Notes: generated by a model from the sequence alone, not told the origin. Shown: positions 24,478-32,861, numbered from the stretch's first letter. The stretch: 33,234 nt of DNA from Acidimicrobiales bacterium (GCA_036491125.1 DASXCO010000205.1:1-33234), one strand, 5' to 3'. Program-made: numbers and translations.

Positions 24478-25991
24478 TGGCCGGCTCGACCACCGCTGCC
24501 CCGAGCGGCGCGACGAGGAGGGCACGCGTGAGTGCCCGTCCGTCCGTCGTGGCCCTGCGCCGAGCCGGCCCCCTGGCCTTCGCCGGCGTGGCTGCCAACG
24601 CCGCCAATGTCATCGTCACCGTCACGATCGCCCACCTGCTCAGCTCCCGCGACTACGGATCGCTGGGACAGCTGCTGGTCCTGTTCCTCGTGCTCTCGAT
24701 GCCAGGATCGGCCCTGCTCGTGGCCGTCGTGCGGCGGGTCACGGCCTGGTCGATGGCAGGTCAGGCCGATCGGATCAAGCCCTGGGCGTCCAGCGTGCGC
24801 CGCTGGGGGTTCCTGGGCCTGGCCCTCCTGGCCCTGGTGGCGTGGCTGAGCCGTTCGTGGCTCGCGACCGCGCTCTCGCTGCCTGGCCCCGACGGGGTGG
24901 CGGAGTTCCTGATCGCCGGGGGGGCGTGGGGACTCCTCTCGTTCGAACGAGGGCTCATCCAGGCCGACCGCAACTACACCGGCCTGGCGTGGAACCTGTG
25001 CGTCGAGGCCGGAGTCCGGACCACGCTGACGGTGGCCCTCATCGGCATCGGTCTCGGCGTGGAGGGGGCTGGACTGGCGCTGATGGCAGCCATGGGCGCC
25101 GCCATCGGCCATGCCCGTTGGGCCGAGGCGCGCGCCCGTCCCGCCGTTGCACCGCCGGCAACCGAGCAGGCCGAGGCCGGCCCGGGAGGCCGGCCCAATG
25201 GACAGGTGCCGGCGCGAAGCGCCCAGGCCGGCCCGGGAGGCCGGCACGAAGGCGACCCTGAAGAGGTCGAGCCCGAGGTCGGGCCCTCCCCCGTGCTGCC
25301 CATCGAGGAGGCAGACGCCGAAGGCCTACCGACCACGGCGGCTGCGGCAGTCGACGACGCGGGCCGGGGGCGGCTCCTTGCCGTGGACCTCGTCGCCGCC
25401 CTCGGGGCCTTGTTCTTCCTCGCCGCCCTCCAGGGCCTCGACGTCGAGATCGTGGGCCGGGAGTCGCCCGGCTCGGTCGGCTCGTACAACGCCATCTCGG
25501 TGGCATCCAAGGCCGTGGTCTTCCTCGCCATCGTGCTCAGCGGCTATCTGCTGCCCGAGGCGGTGGTGCGCTGGCGCCGGGGCGGCCACGCCCTCAGCCA
25601 GCTCGGCGTGGCACTCGTTCTCGTGGCGGTACCGGTTCTCGTGCTCACCACGTTGGCCGCCGCCGCGCCCGACGAGATGCTGCGAATCCTCTTCGGGCCG
25701 GACAAGGTGCGGGCAGCCTCCGCCTTCGCCACCCTCGCCCTGGCCATGGGATGCCTCGCCGCCAGCACGCTGTTCACCTACTACCTCCTGGGCATCGGAC
25801 GCCGGTGGATCGTCGGTGTCCTGGCCGTGGCGACCTTGGTCACCATCCTGCTGGTCAACGCCGCCCACGGGCACGCCCTTTCGACTGCGCGGGCCGAGCT
25901 GGCCTGCCAGGGCGCGCTCGCCCTCATCCTCGGGATCCTGGTCGTATCGGCTCCCAGGAGCATCCGATCCGGTAGCCTGACTCGTTCGTGA
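24477..25991 (+). CDS. Wzx-like polysaccharide/lipid-linked oligosaccharide flippase (MOP superfamily)
   Basis: This 504-residue protein has about twelve membrane segments. LAFAGVAANAANVIVTVTIAHLLSSRDYGSLGQ near the N-terminus matches the opening of Wzx-type exporters (AxxLLspxdYG). These proteins flip polyprenyl-diphosphate-linked glycans from the inner to the outer face. Helices 6 and 7 are separated by a polar loop of about 80 residues (222-300), rich in Pro, Gly, Ala and Glu, which is long for the family. That loop is encoded by a palindromic, partly repeated DNA block at 25174-25247. The ATG at 24477 overlaps the stop of a 25-codon ORF (TGATG). The stop overlaps GTG at 25988, the start of another short ORF. 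The next genes encode a GT4 enzyme and an AftD-like enzyme, consistent with one assembly line. Confidence 0.83.
   Translation: MAGSTTAAPSGATRRARVSARPSVVALRRAGPLAFAGVAANAANVIVTVTIAHLLSSRDYGSLGQLLVLFLVLSMPGSALLVAVVRRVTAWSMAGQADRIKPWASSVRRWGFLGLALLALVAWLSRSWLATALSLPGPDGVAEFLIAGGAWGLLSFERGLIQADRNYTGLAWNLCVEAGVRTTLTVALIGIGLGVEGAGLALMAAMGAAIGHARWAEARARPAVAPPATEQAEAGPGGRPNGQVPARSAQAGPGGRHEGDPEEVEPEVGPSPVLPIEEADAEGLPTTAAAAVDDAGRGRLLAVDLVAALGALFFLAALQGLDVEIVGRESPGSVGSYNAISVASKAVVFLAIVLSGYLLPEAVVRWRRGGHALSQLGVALVLVAVPVLVLTTLAAAAPDEMLRILFGPDKVRAASAFATLALAMGCLAASTLFTYYLLGIGRRWIVGVLAVATLVTILLVNAAHGHALSTARAELACQGALALILGILVVSAPRSIRSGSLTRS
25174..25247 (+). repeat. In-frame palindromic repeat block inside the flippase gene
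   Basis: A 21-base unit (AGGCCGGCCCGGGAGGCCGG plus C) occurs at 25174-25194 and again, identical, at 25225-25245, a period of 51 bases or 17 codons. Each unit is nearly self-complementary (GCCGGCC/GGCCGGC arms). Between them GGCGC-GAA-GCGCC (25211-25223) is another hairpin. The second unit lies in a 42-bp segment bounded by 8-bp inverted repeats, GTGCCGGC (25206-25213) and GCCGGCAC (25240-25247). Confidence 0.8.
25973..25978 (+). promoter_or_regulatory. Candidate -10 box upstream of the GT4-aftD genes
   Basis: TAGCCT followed by GACTCGT lies within the last codons of the flippase gene. It shares ten bases with the element at 21487, and a GTG follows nine bases later. Confidence 0.4.
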
Positions 25992-26035
25992 TACGGCCGC
26001 GTGCCAACGGGCATAACCCGGTCACCAGACGTTGA
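25988..26035 (+). CDS. Possible 15-aa leader peptide ORF before the GT4 gene
   Basis: GTG at 25988 overlaps the flippase stop (GTGA) and opens a 15-codon frame (MIRPRANGHNPVTRR) that ends with TGA at 26033-26035, 18 bases before the GT4 ATG. It is in the GT4 frame but separated from it by the stop. A -10-like TAGCCT lies nine bases upstream. The evidence is positional only. Confidence 0.3.
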   Translation: MIRPRANGHNPVTRR

Positions 26036-26053
26036 CGAGGAGCGCGAGGCAGG

Positions 26054-27307
26054 ATGCATTCTGAGGCGGGCTCGGCCACGCCTGGGCCCGGCTCCCGACG
26101 AGACGTCGAGGCCGGTTCACGAGCCGACGCTCCCGGTCGCCCGGGGGGCACGTCTCCCGAGGGCGATATCGCCGCCATCGCCCACCGGGCCGGCCTGCAC
26201 CGCATCCACATCCTCGCCTGGCGGGACCTCGACGATCCTGAGGCGGGCGGCTCGGAGCTGCACGCCTCGACGATCGCCCGGCTGTGGGCGCAGGCCGGCC
26301 TCGACGTCACCATGCGGAGCTCGGCCGCTGCCGGCCACCCCGCGTACGCCCAGCGCGACGGTTACCGGGTGGTCCGCAAGTCGGGGCGTTACGGCGTCTT
26401 CCCCCGCACCGCCCTCAGCGGGCTGGTGGGGCGGACCGGCCAACGCGACGCGCTGGTCGAGGTTTGGAACGGCATGCCCTTCTTCTCTCCCGCCTGGGCC
26501 CGTTGCCCGCGCGTGGTGTTCCTCCACCACGTGCACGCCGAGATGTGGCGCATGGTGCTCAAGCCGGAGATCCTGGCCCGCCTCGGTGAGATGCTCGAGT
26601 TCAGCGCCGCTCCGCCGGTCTACCGCCGCAGCCGCATCGTCACACTGTCGTCGTCGTCGAAGCAGGAGATCGTCGAGATGCTCCGGCTCCCCGAACGCAA
26701 CATCTCGGTCGTCCCCCCGGGCGTCGATCGTCGCTTCACCCCTGGGGGGGCCCGTTCACCGCGACCGCTTGTCGTCGCCGCTGGACGGCTGGTGCCGGTC
26801 AAGCGCTTCGAGCTGCTCATCGACGCGCTCGTGGAGCTGCGAGAACGCCATCCCGGCCTCGAAGCCGTGATCGTCGGCGAAGGCTACGAACGACCCGCCC
26901 TGGAAGCTCGCATCCGCGCTGCTGGAGCGGCCGGGTGGTTGACCCTGCCCGGGCACCTCAGCGACGACGACCTCCTGTCGTTGTACCGGAGGGCGTGGGT
27001 CCTGGCCAGCACCTCCTTGCGCGAGGGATGGGGCATGACCGTCACCGAGGCCGCCGCCTGCGGGACGCCTGCCGTGGTCAGCCGCATCGCCGGTCATCTG
27101 GACGCGGTGGACCACGGCGCCAGCGGCTTTCTCGCCGATGGGCCCGAGCTGGCCGAGCACCTGGACCTCGTGCTGCGAGACGGGGCGCTGCGCCGGCGGC
27201 TGGGGAAGGGCGCGCTGGAGCTCGCCTCCCGGTACACGTGGGAGGCCACCGCCCGGGGCACCCTCGAGGCGCTCGCCTCGACTGCCGCGGCGCGCCCGCA
27301 CCCATGA
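26054..27307 (+). CDS. GT4-family glycosyltransferase
   Basis: This 417-residue protein has a polar, Gly/Pro-rich N-terminus of about 40 residues, then a GT-B fold. The N-terminal domain has WRDLDDPEAGGSELH (the GGSE-type donor/acceptor loop near residues 55-70). The C-terminal domain has VVAAGRLVPVKRFELLIDAL and the EX7E motif (E324 and E332, in EGWGMTVTE) that binds the nucleotide sugar. It is a retaining transferase expected at the inner face of the membrane, adding a sugar to a lipid-linked or growing glycan. GAGGAG at 26037-26042 and GAGG at 26046-26049 precede the ATG. The stop overlaps the aftD-like start (ATGA), so the two proteins are made together. The sugar donor cannot be told from sequence. 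Confidence 0.88.
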   Translation: MHSEAGSATPGPGSRRDVEAGSRADAPGRPGGTSPEGDIAAIAHRAGLHRIHILAWRDLDDPEAGGSELHASTIARLWAQAGLDVTMRSSAAAGHPAYAQRDGYRVVRKSGRYGVFPRTALSGLVGRTGQRDALVEVWNGMPFFSPAWARCPRVVFLHHVHAEMWRMVLKPEILARLGEMLEFSAAPPVYRRSRIVTLSSSSKQEIVEMLRLPERNISVVPPGVDRRFTPGGARSPRPLVVAAGRLVPVKRFELLIDALVELRERHPGLEAVIVGEGYERPALEARIRAAGAAGWLTLPGHLSDDDLLSLYRRAWVLASTSLREGWGMTVTEAAACGTPAVVSRIAGHLDAVDHGASGFLADGPELAEHLDLVLRDGALRRRLGKGALELASRYTWEATARGTLEALASTAAARPHP

Positions 27308-30300
27308 GCATCCTGCGTACGGCGCCCGCTCGCCGGGCCGCCCGATCCGAGGCCCAGCCGAGGCCGGGTCGGGGCGCGGATGTCCGGCGCTGGGGCGTAC
27401 CGCTGCTGCTGGCGGCGGTGGCCTACATCCCGCTGCTCGCCACCAAGCCGGGCATGGTCGAGGCCGACACCAAGCAGTACCTCTACATCAACCCGGGAAA
27501 ACTGCTGGCCGGCGCGTCGACCCTCTGGGACCCCAACGTGGGCATGGGGACCGTCACGCACCAGAACATCGGCTACCTGTTCCCGATGGGTCCCTTCTTC
27601 TGGGTGTTCAACGCCATAGGGGTGCCGGTGTGGGTGGCGCAGCGGCTGTGGATCGGGTCACTGCTCTTCGCTGCCGGTATGGGGATGCTCTTTCTGGTGC
27701 GCACCCTGGCCGCCGACGGGACCGCCCGCCACGCCGGTGCTGCGGTCGGCGACGGCACGTGGCGATCGACGGTGACCATCGGCTCGGGCTGGAGGACCCC
27801 GGCGGTCACGGTCGCGGCGCTGGCCTTCATGCTGAGCCCCTACGTGCTCCAGTACGAAGCGCGCATCTCCGCCTTGCTGATGCCGTGGGCCGCCCTCCCC
27901 TGGCTGGTCGCCTTCGTGGCCCGAGCGCTCAGAGTCGGCGGCTGGCGCTACCCGGCGCTGTTCGCCCTCGTCACGGCCATCACCGGAGCCGTCAACGCCA
28001 CCAGCATCGTGTACGTCCTCATCGCCCCCCTCTTGTGGTTTCCCTACGCCGTCTGGATCCTTCGCGAGGTCACGCTCCGGCGCGCCCTCGTCATCCTGGT
28101 CCGCATGGGCGTCCTCACCGCCCTGCTGTCGCTCTGGTGGCTGGCCGGCCTCGCCACGCAAGCCGGCTACGGCCTCGACGTCCTGCGCTACAGCGAGACC
28201 GTGCAGGCGGTGGCGTCGGCCTCCCTCAGCTACGACATCCTGCGCGGCTTCGGGTTCTGGTACTTCTACGGCCAGGACGGCATCGGCCCGTGGATACAGG
28301 CCTCGGTCGACTTCACCCGCTGGCCGTGGTTGCTGCTCGTCAGCTACGCCGTGCCGGCCGCGGCGTTCCTCGCCGCCGTCGTGATCCGGTGGCGGCACCG
28401 CCTCTACTTCATCGCCTTGATCGGCATCGCCGTCGCCATTGCTGTGGGCGTCCACCCCTACGACCACCCCGCCGCACCTCTCGGATCGCTGCTGAAGTCT
28501 TTCGCCACCGGTTCGACAGCTGGGCTCGCGCTGCGCAACGTGGCCCGAGCCATCCCGCTCCTCGCCCTCGGCTTCGCCATGCTGCTGGCGGCGGGCGTCG
28601 AGGCCCTGTCGGCGTGGTGGAGCCGGCTCGGTATCATCGCTGCCGTCGCCATCGGCGGACTCGTCGCGGCCGACATTGCGCCGCTGTGGGCCGGCCAGTT
28701 CGTCGACGCCAACCTCTCTCGTCCCAGCCAGCTACCGAGCTACTACCAGGCTGCGGCCAACTACATGGACGCACAGGGGAACGCCACCCGTGTGATGGCG
28801 CTGCCCGGCATCGACTTCGCCTCCTACCGGTGGGGCAACAACCTCGTCGATCCCGTCGAGCCGGGCATCATGTCCCGCCCCTTCGTGGCGCGCGAGCAGG
28901 TCCCGTGGGGATCACCGCCATCCGCCGATCTGCTGGTGGCCCTCGACGACCGCCTACAGCAGGGCACGTTCGACCCCGCGTCCCTCGCTCCGCTCGCCCG
29001 TCTCATGGGTATCGGTGACGTCGAGCTGCGTTCCGATCTGCAGTACGAGCGCTACCTGACCGCCAGGACGCTGCCCACCGCGGCCCAGTTCAACCCGCCG
29101 CCGCCCGGCCTGAGCCAGCCGGTGGGCTTCGGTCCACCGGCGAGCCTGCACACCTCGGTCCCGCTCGTCGACGAGCAGACCCTGGGGCCCTCGGCCACCA
29201 CGCCGGACCCGGCGGACCTCGAGGTCTACGGGGTCACCGACCCCCGGTCGATCCTGCGAGCCGAGCCGGCCCAGGAGCCGCTGGTCGTCGCCGGCAACGG
29301 CGACGCGCTGGTCGACGGCGCGTCGGCCGGTCTGCTCAACAGTCAGCAGACGGTGCTGTACCAAGGTGATCTCGACACCAACACCGCCGCTGAGCGACAG
29401 GCCCTCGGCGCCGGCGCCGATCTCGTGCTCACCGACACCAACCGCCGCCGGGCCGAGCGTTGGGACACGATCACCCAGAACACCGGCTACACGGAGCAGG
29501 CCGGCGAGACGCCTCCGGTGCCCGATCCCAACAACAATCCCCTGCCGCTGTTCCCCGGGGCGACCGACGGCACCCGTACCGTCACCCAGCAAGGCGGTAT
29601 CGCCTCGGTCCAAGCGTCCGGCTACGGCAACCCGGTCTCGTACACACCCGCCAACCGCCCCGACCTGGCCATGGACGGCGATCTCTCCACGGCTTGGGAG
29701 GTAGCCGCGTTCAGCAAGGTCGACGATCAGGGCCAGTACCTCCGGATCAACTCGACCCACCCGGTCACCACCGACCACGTCAACGTCGTGCAGCCCCAGA
29801 CCGGGCCCCGCGACCGCTTCATCACCCGGGTCACCCTTCGCTTCGACCACGGACCGGACGTCTCGGCGCAGCTCGGGCCCAGCTCGCTCACACCGGGCGG
29901 GCAGACCATCACCTTCCCGACGCGCACGTTCGGCCGGGTCGACGTCGTCGTTGACACCACCAATTTCGGACTGCGTTCCAACTACAAGACGGCGAGTGGT
30001 GTCGGGTTCGCCGAGGTGCGCGTCGGCGGCGGACCCAACGGCGGTCCCATTCCGCCGGTCGACGAGGTGACCCGCCTTCCCACCGATCTCCTCTCCAAGG
30101 CGGGCACCGCGTCGATCGACCATCGCCTCGTCATCCTGATGACCCGGCTACGCGCCGATCCCTCCCAGCCGATCAAGTCTCCCCCGATAAACGCGGACGA
30201 GGAACGGTCGATGGCGCGCACGTTCTCGTTGCCGACGGCGAGGACCTTCTCGATGTCGGGCACGGCGCGCATCTCCGCCGACGCGCCCGATGACACCATC

Positions 30301-31878
30301 GACCGTCTGCTGGGACGGCCCACGTCGGGTCCGGGATCGGACATCGTCGTCACGTCGTCGAGCCGCCTGCCCGGTGACCTGTCGAACCGGGGCGAGAGCG
30401 CCTTCGACGGCGATCCCACGACCTTCTGGAGCCCGCAGTTCGGCGACCAGGTCGGCCAGTGGCTCCAGGTCCAGCAAGCCCAGCCCGCCACTTTCGATCA
30501 CCTCAACCTGTCGGTGGTGGCCGATGGGCATCATTCGGTCCCGACCAGCCTCAGCATCCAGGCCGACGGGAAGCCTCCGGTCATCGCCGACGTGCCTCCG
30601 GTCGCCGACGTGGCCCGTACGAACGGCACCGTGCAAGTGCCCGTCAGCTTCCCGGCGGTGCAGGGCAGCACGATCCGAGTGACGATCGCCGGCGTCCGTC
30701 AGGAGAGCACGGTCGACTTCCTGAGCCAGCTCCCGAGCGTGCTGCCCGTCGGCATCGCCGAGCTCGGCATCCCCGGCGTGACCCTGCCGCCCGCCGGTCC
30801 GACGGTGCCGAACACCTGCCGGACCGATCTGATGACCGTGGACGGCAGCCCGGTGGGCCTGCGGGTCGTCGGCTCGACGGCTGCCGGCACGGCCCTCCAG
30901 GGCCTGCAGGTACAGCCCTGCGGGCCGGGATCGTCAGGGCTCTCGCTGGGTCCCGGCAACCATGTCATCCGCACGACCCAGGGCGCGGCCTCGGGCATCG
31001 ACCTCGACCAGCTGGGGCTCGGGTCGGAGCGGGGCGGAGCCGCCCTGGCCACCGGGCCGACGGGCCAGGTGGTGCCGGCCACGACCATCGCCGCCTCGCC
31101 CGCACCGTCGGTGAAGGTGCTCAGCCAGGACCGGACCACGTCGAAGGTGGCCGTCGACGTCCCGGCGTCCAAGAGCCCGTTCTGGCTGGTTCTGGGGCAG
31201 AGCTTCAACAGCGGCTGGACCGCACAGGTGAACGGCGGCCCCTCGCTCGGGAGCCCGAGGTCGGTCGACGGCTACGCCAACGGGTGGCTGGTGGAGCCCA
31301 AGACGTCGGGCCAGATGCTCGTCACGCTTCACTGGAAGCCCCAGGACCGGGTGAACCTGGCGCTCTATCTGTCGGCCGTGGCCGGCCTCCTGTGCCTGCT
31401 CCTCATCTTCTGGCGTCCCCGGCGGCCTTCTGACGGTGACCGCCACCCGATCGATGCCACCACTTCGGCCGCGACGGAGCCGAGCGGTGGGGACGCACCG
31501 GTGCAGCCCCAGCTGGTCTCGCCGCTGCGGTCGACCGGGCGCCCGGTCTCCCTGCGAGCCGCCCTCGTGCTTACGCTTGCGTCCGCCGCGGTATCGGGCT
31601 TCGTCATCGGTCCGTGGGCGGCGCCGGTGGTCGGGCTGGCCGTCGCCGTTGTGGTGCTGCGTCCAACACTGCGCGCCCTGCTCACGATCGGCGCCGTAGG
31701 CCTGGTGGCGGTCACGGGGCTGTACGTCACCCAGCTCGAGGTGCGCCACAACTTCCCGTCCGGCGCCGACTGGCCGTCGAACTTCAGCGCCGTCACCTGG
31801 GTCGCCTGGTTGGCCGTGGCCCTGCTGGTGGCCGACGCGGTGATCGAGTACCTCAGATCGGTCCGGCGCCAGACCTGA
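27304..31878 (+). CDS. aftD: AftD-like alpha-(1->3)-arabinofuranosyltransferase (DUF3367 type)
   Basis: This is a 1524-residue protein. An N-terminal GT-C membrane domain (about residues 30-465) has MVEADTKQYLYINPGKLL (D55) and LWDPNVGMG...GYLFPMGPFFWVF, characteristic of AftD. A long outer region contains two discoidin/carbohydrate-binding-like modules (about 765-908 and 1012-1138; FDGDPTTFWSP in the second), and four or so membrane helices lie near the C-terminus (1350-1520). In mycobacteria AftD adds arabinofuranose from decaprenyl-phospho-arabinose to arabinan outside the membrane. The size and order match that family. The start ATG at 27304 overlaps the GT4 stop (ATGA); an open extension back to 26935 lies inside the GT4 gene. 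Whether the donor is arabinose in this organism is inferred, as no DprE or UbiA homolog is in the window. It converges with the next gene at a 17-bp gap. Confidence 0.87.
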   Translation: MSILRTAPARRAARSEAQPRPGRGADVRRWGVPLLLAAVAYIPLLATKPGMVEADTKQYLYINPGKLLAGASTLWDPNVGMGTVTHQNIGYLFPMGPFFWVFNAIGVPVWVAQRLWIGSLLFAAGMGMLFLVRTLAADGTARHAGAAVGDGTWRSTVTIGSGWRTPAVTVAALAFMLSPYVLQYEARISALLMPWAALPWLVAFVARALRVGGWRYPALFALVTAITGAVNATSIVYVLIAPLLWFPYAVWILREVTLRRALVILVRMGVLTALLSLWWLAGLATQAGYGLDVLRYSETVQAVASASLSYDILRGFGFWYFYGQDGIGPWIQASVDFTRWPWLLLVSYAVPAAAFLAAVVIRWRHRLYFIALIGIAVAIAVGVHPYDHPAAPLGSLLKSFATGSTAGLALRNVARAIPLLALGFAMLLAAGVEALSAWWSRLGIIAAVAIGGLVAADIAPLWAGQFVDANLSRPSQLPSYYQAAANYMDAQGNATRVMALPGIDFASYRWGNNLVDPVEPGIMSRPFVAREQVPWGSPPSADLLVALDDRLQQGTFDPASLAPLARLMGIGDVELRSDLQYERYLTARTLPTAAQFNPPPPGLSQPVGFGPPASLHTSVPLVDEQTLGPSATTPDPADLEVYGVTDPRSILRAEPAQEPLVVAGNGDALVDGASAGLLNSQQTVLYQGDLDTNTAAERQALGAGADLVLTDTNRRRAERWDTITQNTGYTEQAGETPPVPDPNNNPLPLFPGATDGTRTVTQQGGIASVQASGYGNPVSYTPANRPDLAMDGDLSTAWEVAAFSKVDDQGQYLRINSTHPVTTDHVNVVQPQTGPRDRFITRVTLRFDHGPDVSAQLGPSSLTPGGQTITFPTRTFGRVDVVVDTTNFGLRSNYKTASGVGFAEVRVGGGPNGGPIPPVDEVTRLPTDLLSKAGTASIDHRLVILMTRLRADPSQPIKSPPINADEERSMARTFSLPTARTFSMSGTARISADAPDDTIDRLLGRPTSGPGSDIVVTSSSRLPGDLSNRGESAFDGDPTTFWSPQFGDQVGQWLQVQQAQPATFDHLNLSVVADGHHSVPTSLSIQADGKPPVIADVPPVADVARTNGTVQVPVSFPAVQGSTIRVTIAGVRQESTVDFLSQLPSVLPVGIAELGIPGVTLPPAGPTVPNTCRTDLMTVDGSPVGLRVVGSTAAGTALQGLQVQPCGPGSSGLSLGPGNHVIRTTQGAASGIDLDQLGLGSERGGAALATGPTGQVVPATTIAASPAPSVKVLSQDRTTSKVAVDVPASKSPFWLVLGQSFNSGWTAQVNGGPSLGSPRSVDGYANGWLVEPKTSGQMLVTLHWKPQDRVNLALYLSAVAGLLCLLLIFWRPRRPSDGDRHPIDATTSAATEPSGGDAPVQPQLVSPLRSTGRPVSLRAALVLTLASAAVSGFVIGPWAAPVVGLAVAVVVLRPTLRALLTIGAVGLVAVTGLYVTQLEVRHNFPSGADWPSNFSAVTWVAWLAVALLVADAVIEYLRSVRRQT

Positions 31879-31895
31879 TCGCCGGCCCGTGCGAG

Positions 31896-32774
31896 CTATC
31901 GCTCGATCGGTGCCCGCACGAGGTTGCCCCACTCGGTCCACGAGCCGTCGTAGTTCCGGATCCTGGGGTAGCCGAGGAGGTGGTGGAGGACGAACCACGT
32001 GTGGCTGGAGCGCTCTCCGATGCGGCAGTAGACGATCACGTCGTCAGCCTCGGAGAGCTTCTGCTCCTGGGCGTAGATCGCCCGCAGCTCGTCGGCCGAC
32101 TTGAACGTGCCGTCGTCGTTGGCCGCCCGCTTCCACGGCACGCTGGCGGCACCGGGGATGTGACCGCCCCGCAGCGCACCCTCCTGGGGGTAATCGGGCA
32201 TGTGGAGCAGTTCACCGCTGAACTCGCCCGGCGAGCGGACGTCGACGAGGCGACCCCGGCTCGCGAGATGCCGGCTGACGTCGTCCCGGAAGGCCCGGAT
32301 CGGAGGATCCGCGCGCTGGACGGCGGGGTACTCGGCCGCGGGTCGGGTCGGCACATCCGTGACCAGCGGGCGGCCCTCCTCGATCCACTTCATCCGGCCC
32401 CCGTTGAGCAGCCTCACGTCGGGATGGTCGAAGAGTGTGAACACCCAGAGCGCATACGCCGCCCACCAGTTGAAGTTGTCGCCGTAGAACACCACCGTGT
32501 CGTCGCGGCCGATCCCCTTGGCCGACATCAGCTCGGCGAACCGCTCGCCGTCGACGTAGTCACGGGTCACCGGATCGTTGAGGTCGAGGTGCCAGTCGAC
32601 CTTGATCGCTCCGGGGATGTGCCCGGTCTCGTAGAGCAGCACGTCCTCGTCCGACTCCACCACCACCAAGCCGGGATCCTCGAGGTGCTCGGCCAGCCAC
32701 GACGTCGTCACGAGCATGTCGGGCCGGGCGTACTGGCCCAGCTCGGTCGCCGGATCCTGTTGGACAGTGGACAT
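31896..32774 (-). CDS. Thiosulfate sulfurtransferase (two-domain rhodanese, CysA2/CysA3-like)
   Basis: The protein has 292 residues in two rhodanese domains. In the N-terminal domain the catalytic position is occupied by Asp ([11 protein letters not shown]99), as is normal for the structural half. The C-terminal domain has the active loop [12 protein letters not shown] with C250, very like mycobacterial CysA2/CysA3. It moves sulfane sulfur from thiosulfate or a similar donor to a thiol acceptor in the cytoplasm. The start at 32774 is fixed by a strong ribosome site, GAAGGAGGT, four bases upstream; the frame open to 32843 would add an unlikely lead. It is divergent from sufE, and the pair suggests a sulfur-relay role. 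It is unrelated to the glycan cluster. Confidence 0.93.
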   Translation of the reverse strand: MSTVQQDPATELGQYARPDMLVTTSWLAEHLEDPGLVVVESDEDVLLYETGHIPGAIKVDWHLDLNDPVTRDYVDGERFAELMSAKGIGRDDTVVFYGDNFNWWAAYALWVFTLFDHPDVRLLNGGRMKWIEEGRPLVTDVPTRPAAEYPAVQRADPPIRAFRDDVSRHLASRGRLVDVRSPGEFSGELLHMPDYPQEGALRGGHIPGAASVPWKRAANDDGTFKSADELRAIYAQEQKLSEADDVIVYCRIGERSSHTWFVLHHLLGYPRIRNYDGSWTEWGNLVRAPIER

Positions 32775-32778
32775 GGTG

Positions 32779-32787
32779 ACCTCCTTC
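32779..32787 (-). promoter_or_regulatory. Strong Shine-Dalgarno sequence of the sulfurtransferase gene
   Basis: The minus strand reads GAAGGAGGT four bases before the ATG at 32774. It is the strongest ribosome site in the window and decides this start. A small inverted repeat (GCCCT/AGGGC, 32791-32805) lies just upstream of it. Confidence 0.85.
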
Positions 32788-32817
32788 GTCGCCCTCCTGA
32801 AGGGCAGGTCAAACTCG

Positions 32818-32823
32818 ACAGTA
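32818..32823 (-). promoter_or_regulatory. Candidate -10 box of the sulfurtransferase gene
   Basis: The minus strand reads TACTGT, which would give a leader of about 35-40 bases carrying the strong ribosome site. The -35 box is not recognisable. Confidence 0.3.
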
Positions 32824-32855
32824 GTGGTCACGGACCCGACCACCTCCGGGCCCCG

Positions 32856-32861
32856 TAGAGT
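32856..32861 (+). promoter_or_regulatory. Candidate -10 box, leaderless start of sufE
   Basis: TAGAGT is followed by eight bases and the ATG at 32870. No Shine-Dalgarno sequence is present. It is the same hexamer and almost the same spacing as at the methyltransferase start at 9972. Confidence 0.5.

Noticed and set aside
26935-27303. N-terminal extension of 123 residues on the AftD-like protein
   Set aside because: It lies wholly within the GT4 gene in another frame. The ATG at 27304 forms a standard ATGA overlap and gives a normal AftD N-terminus.
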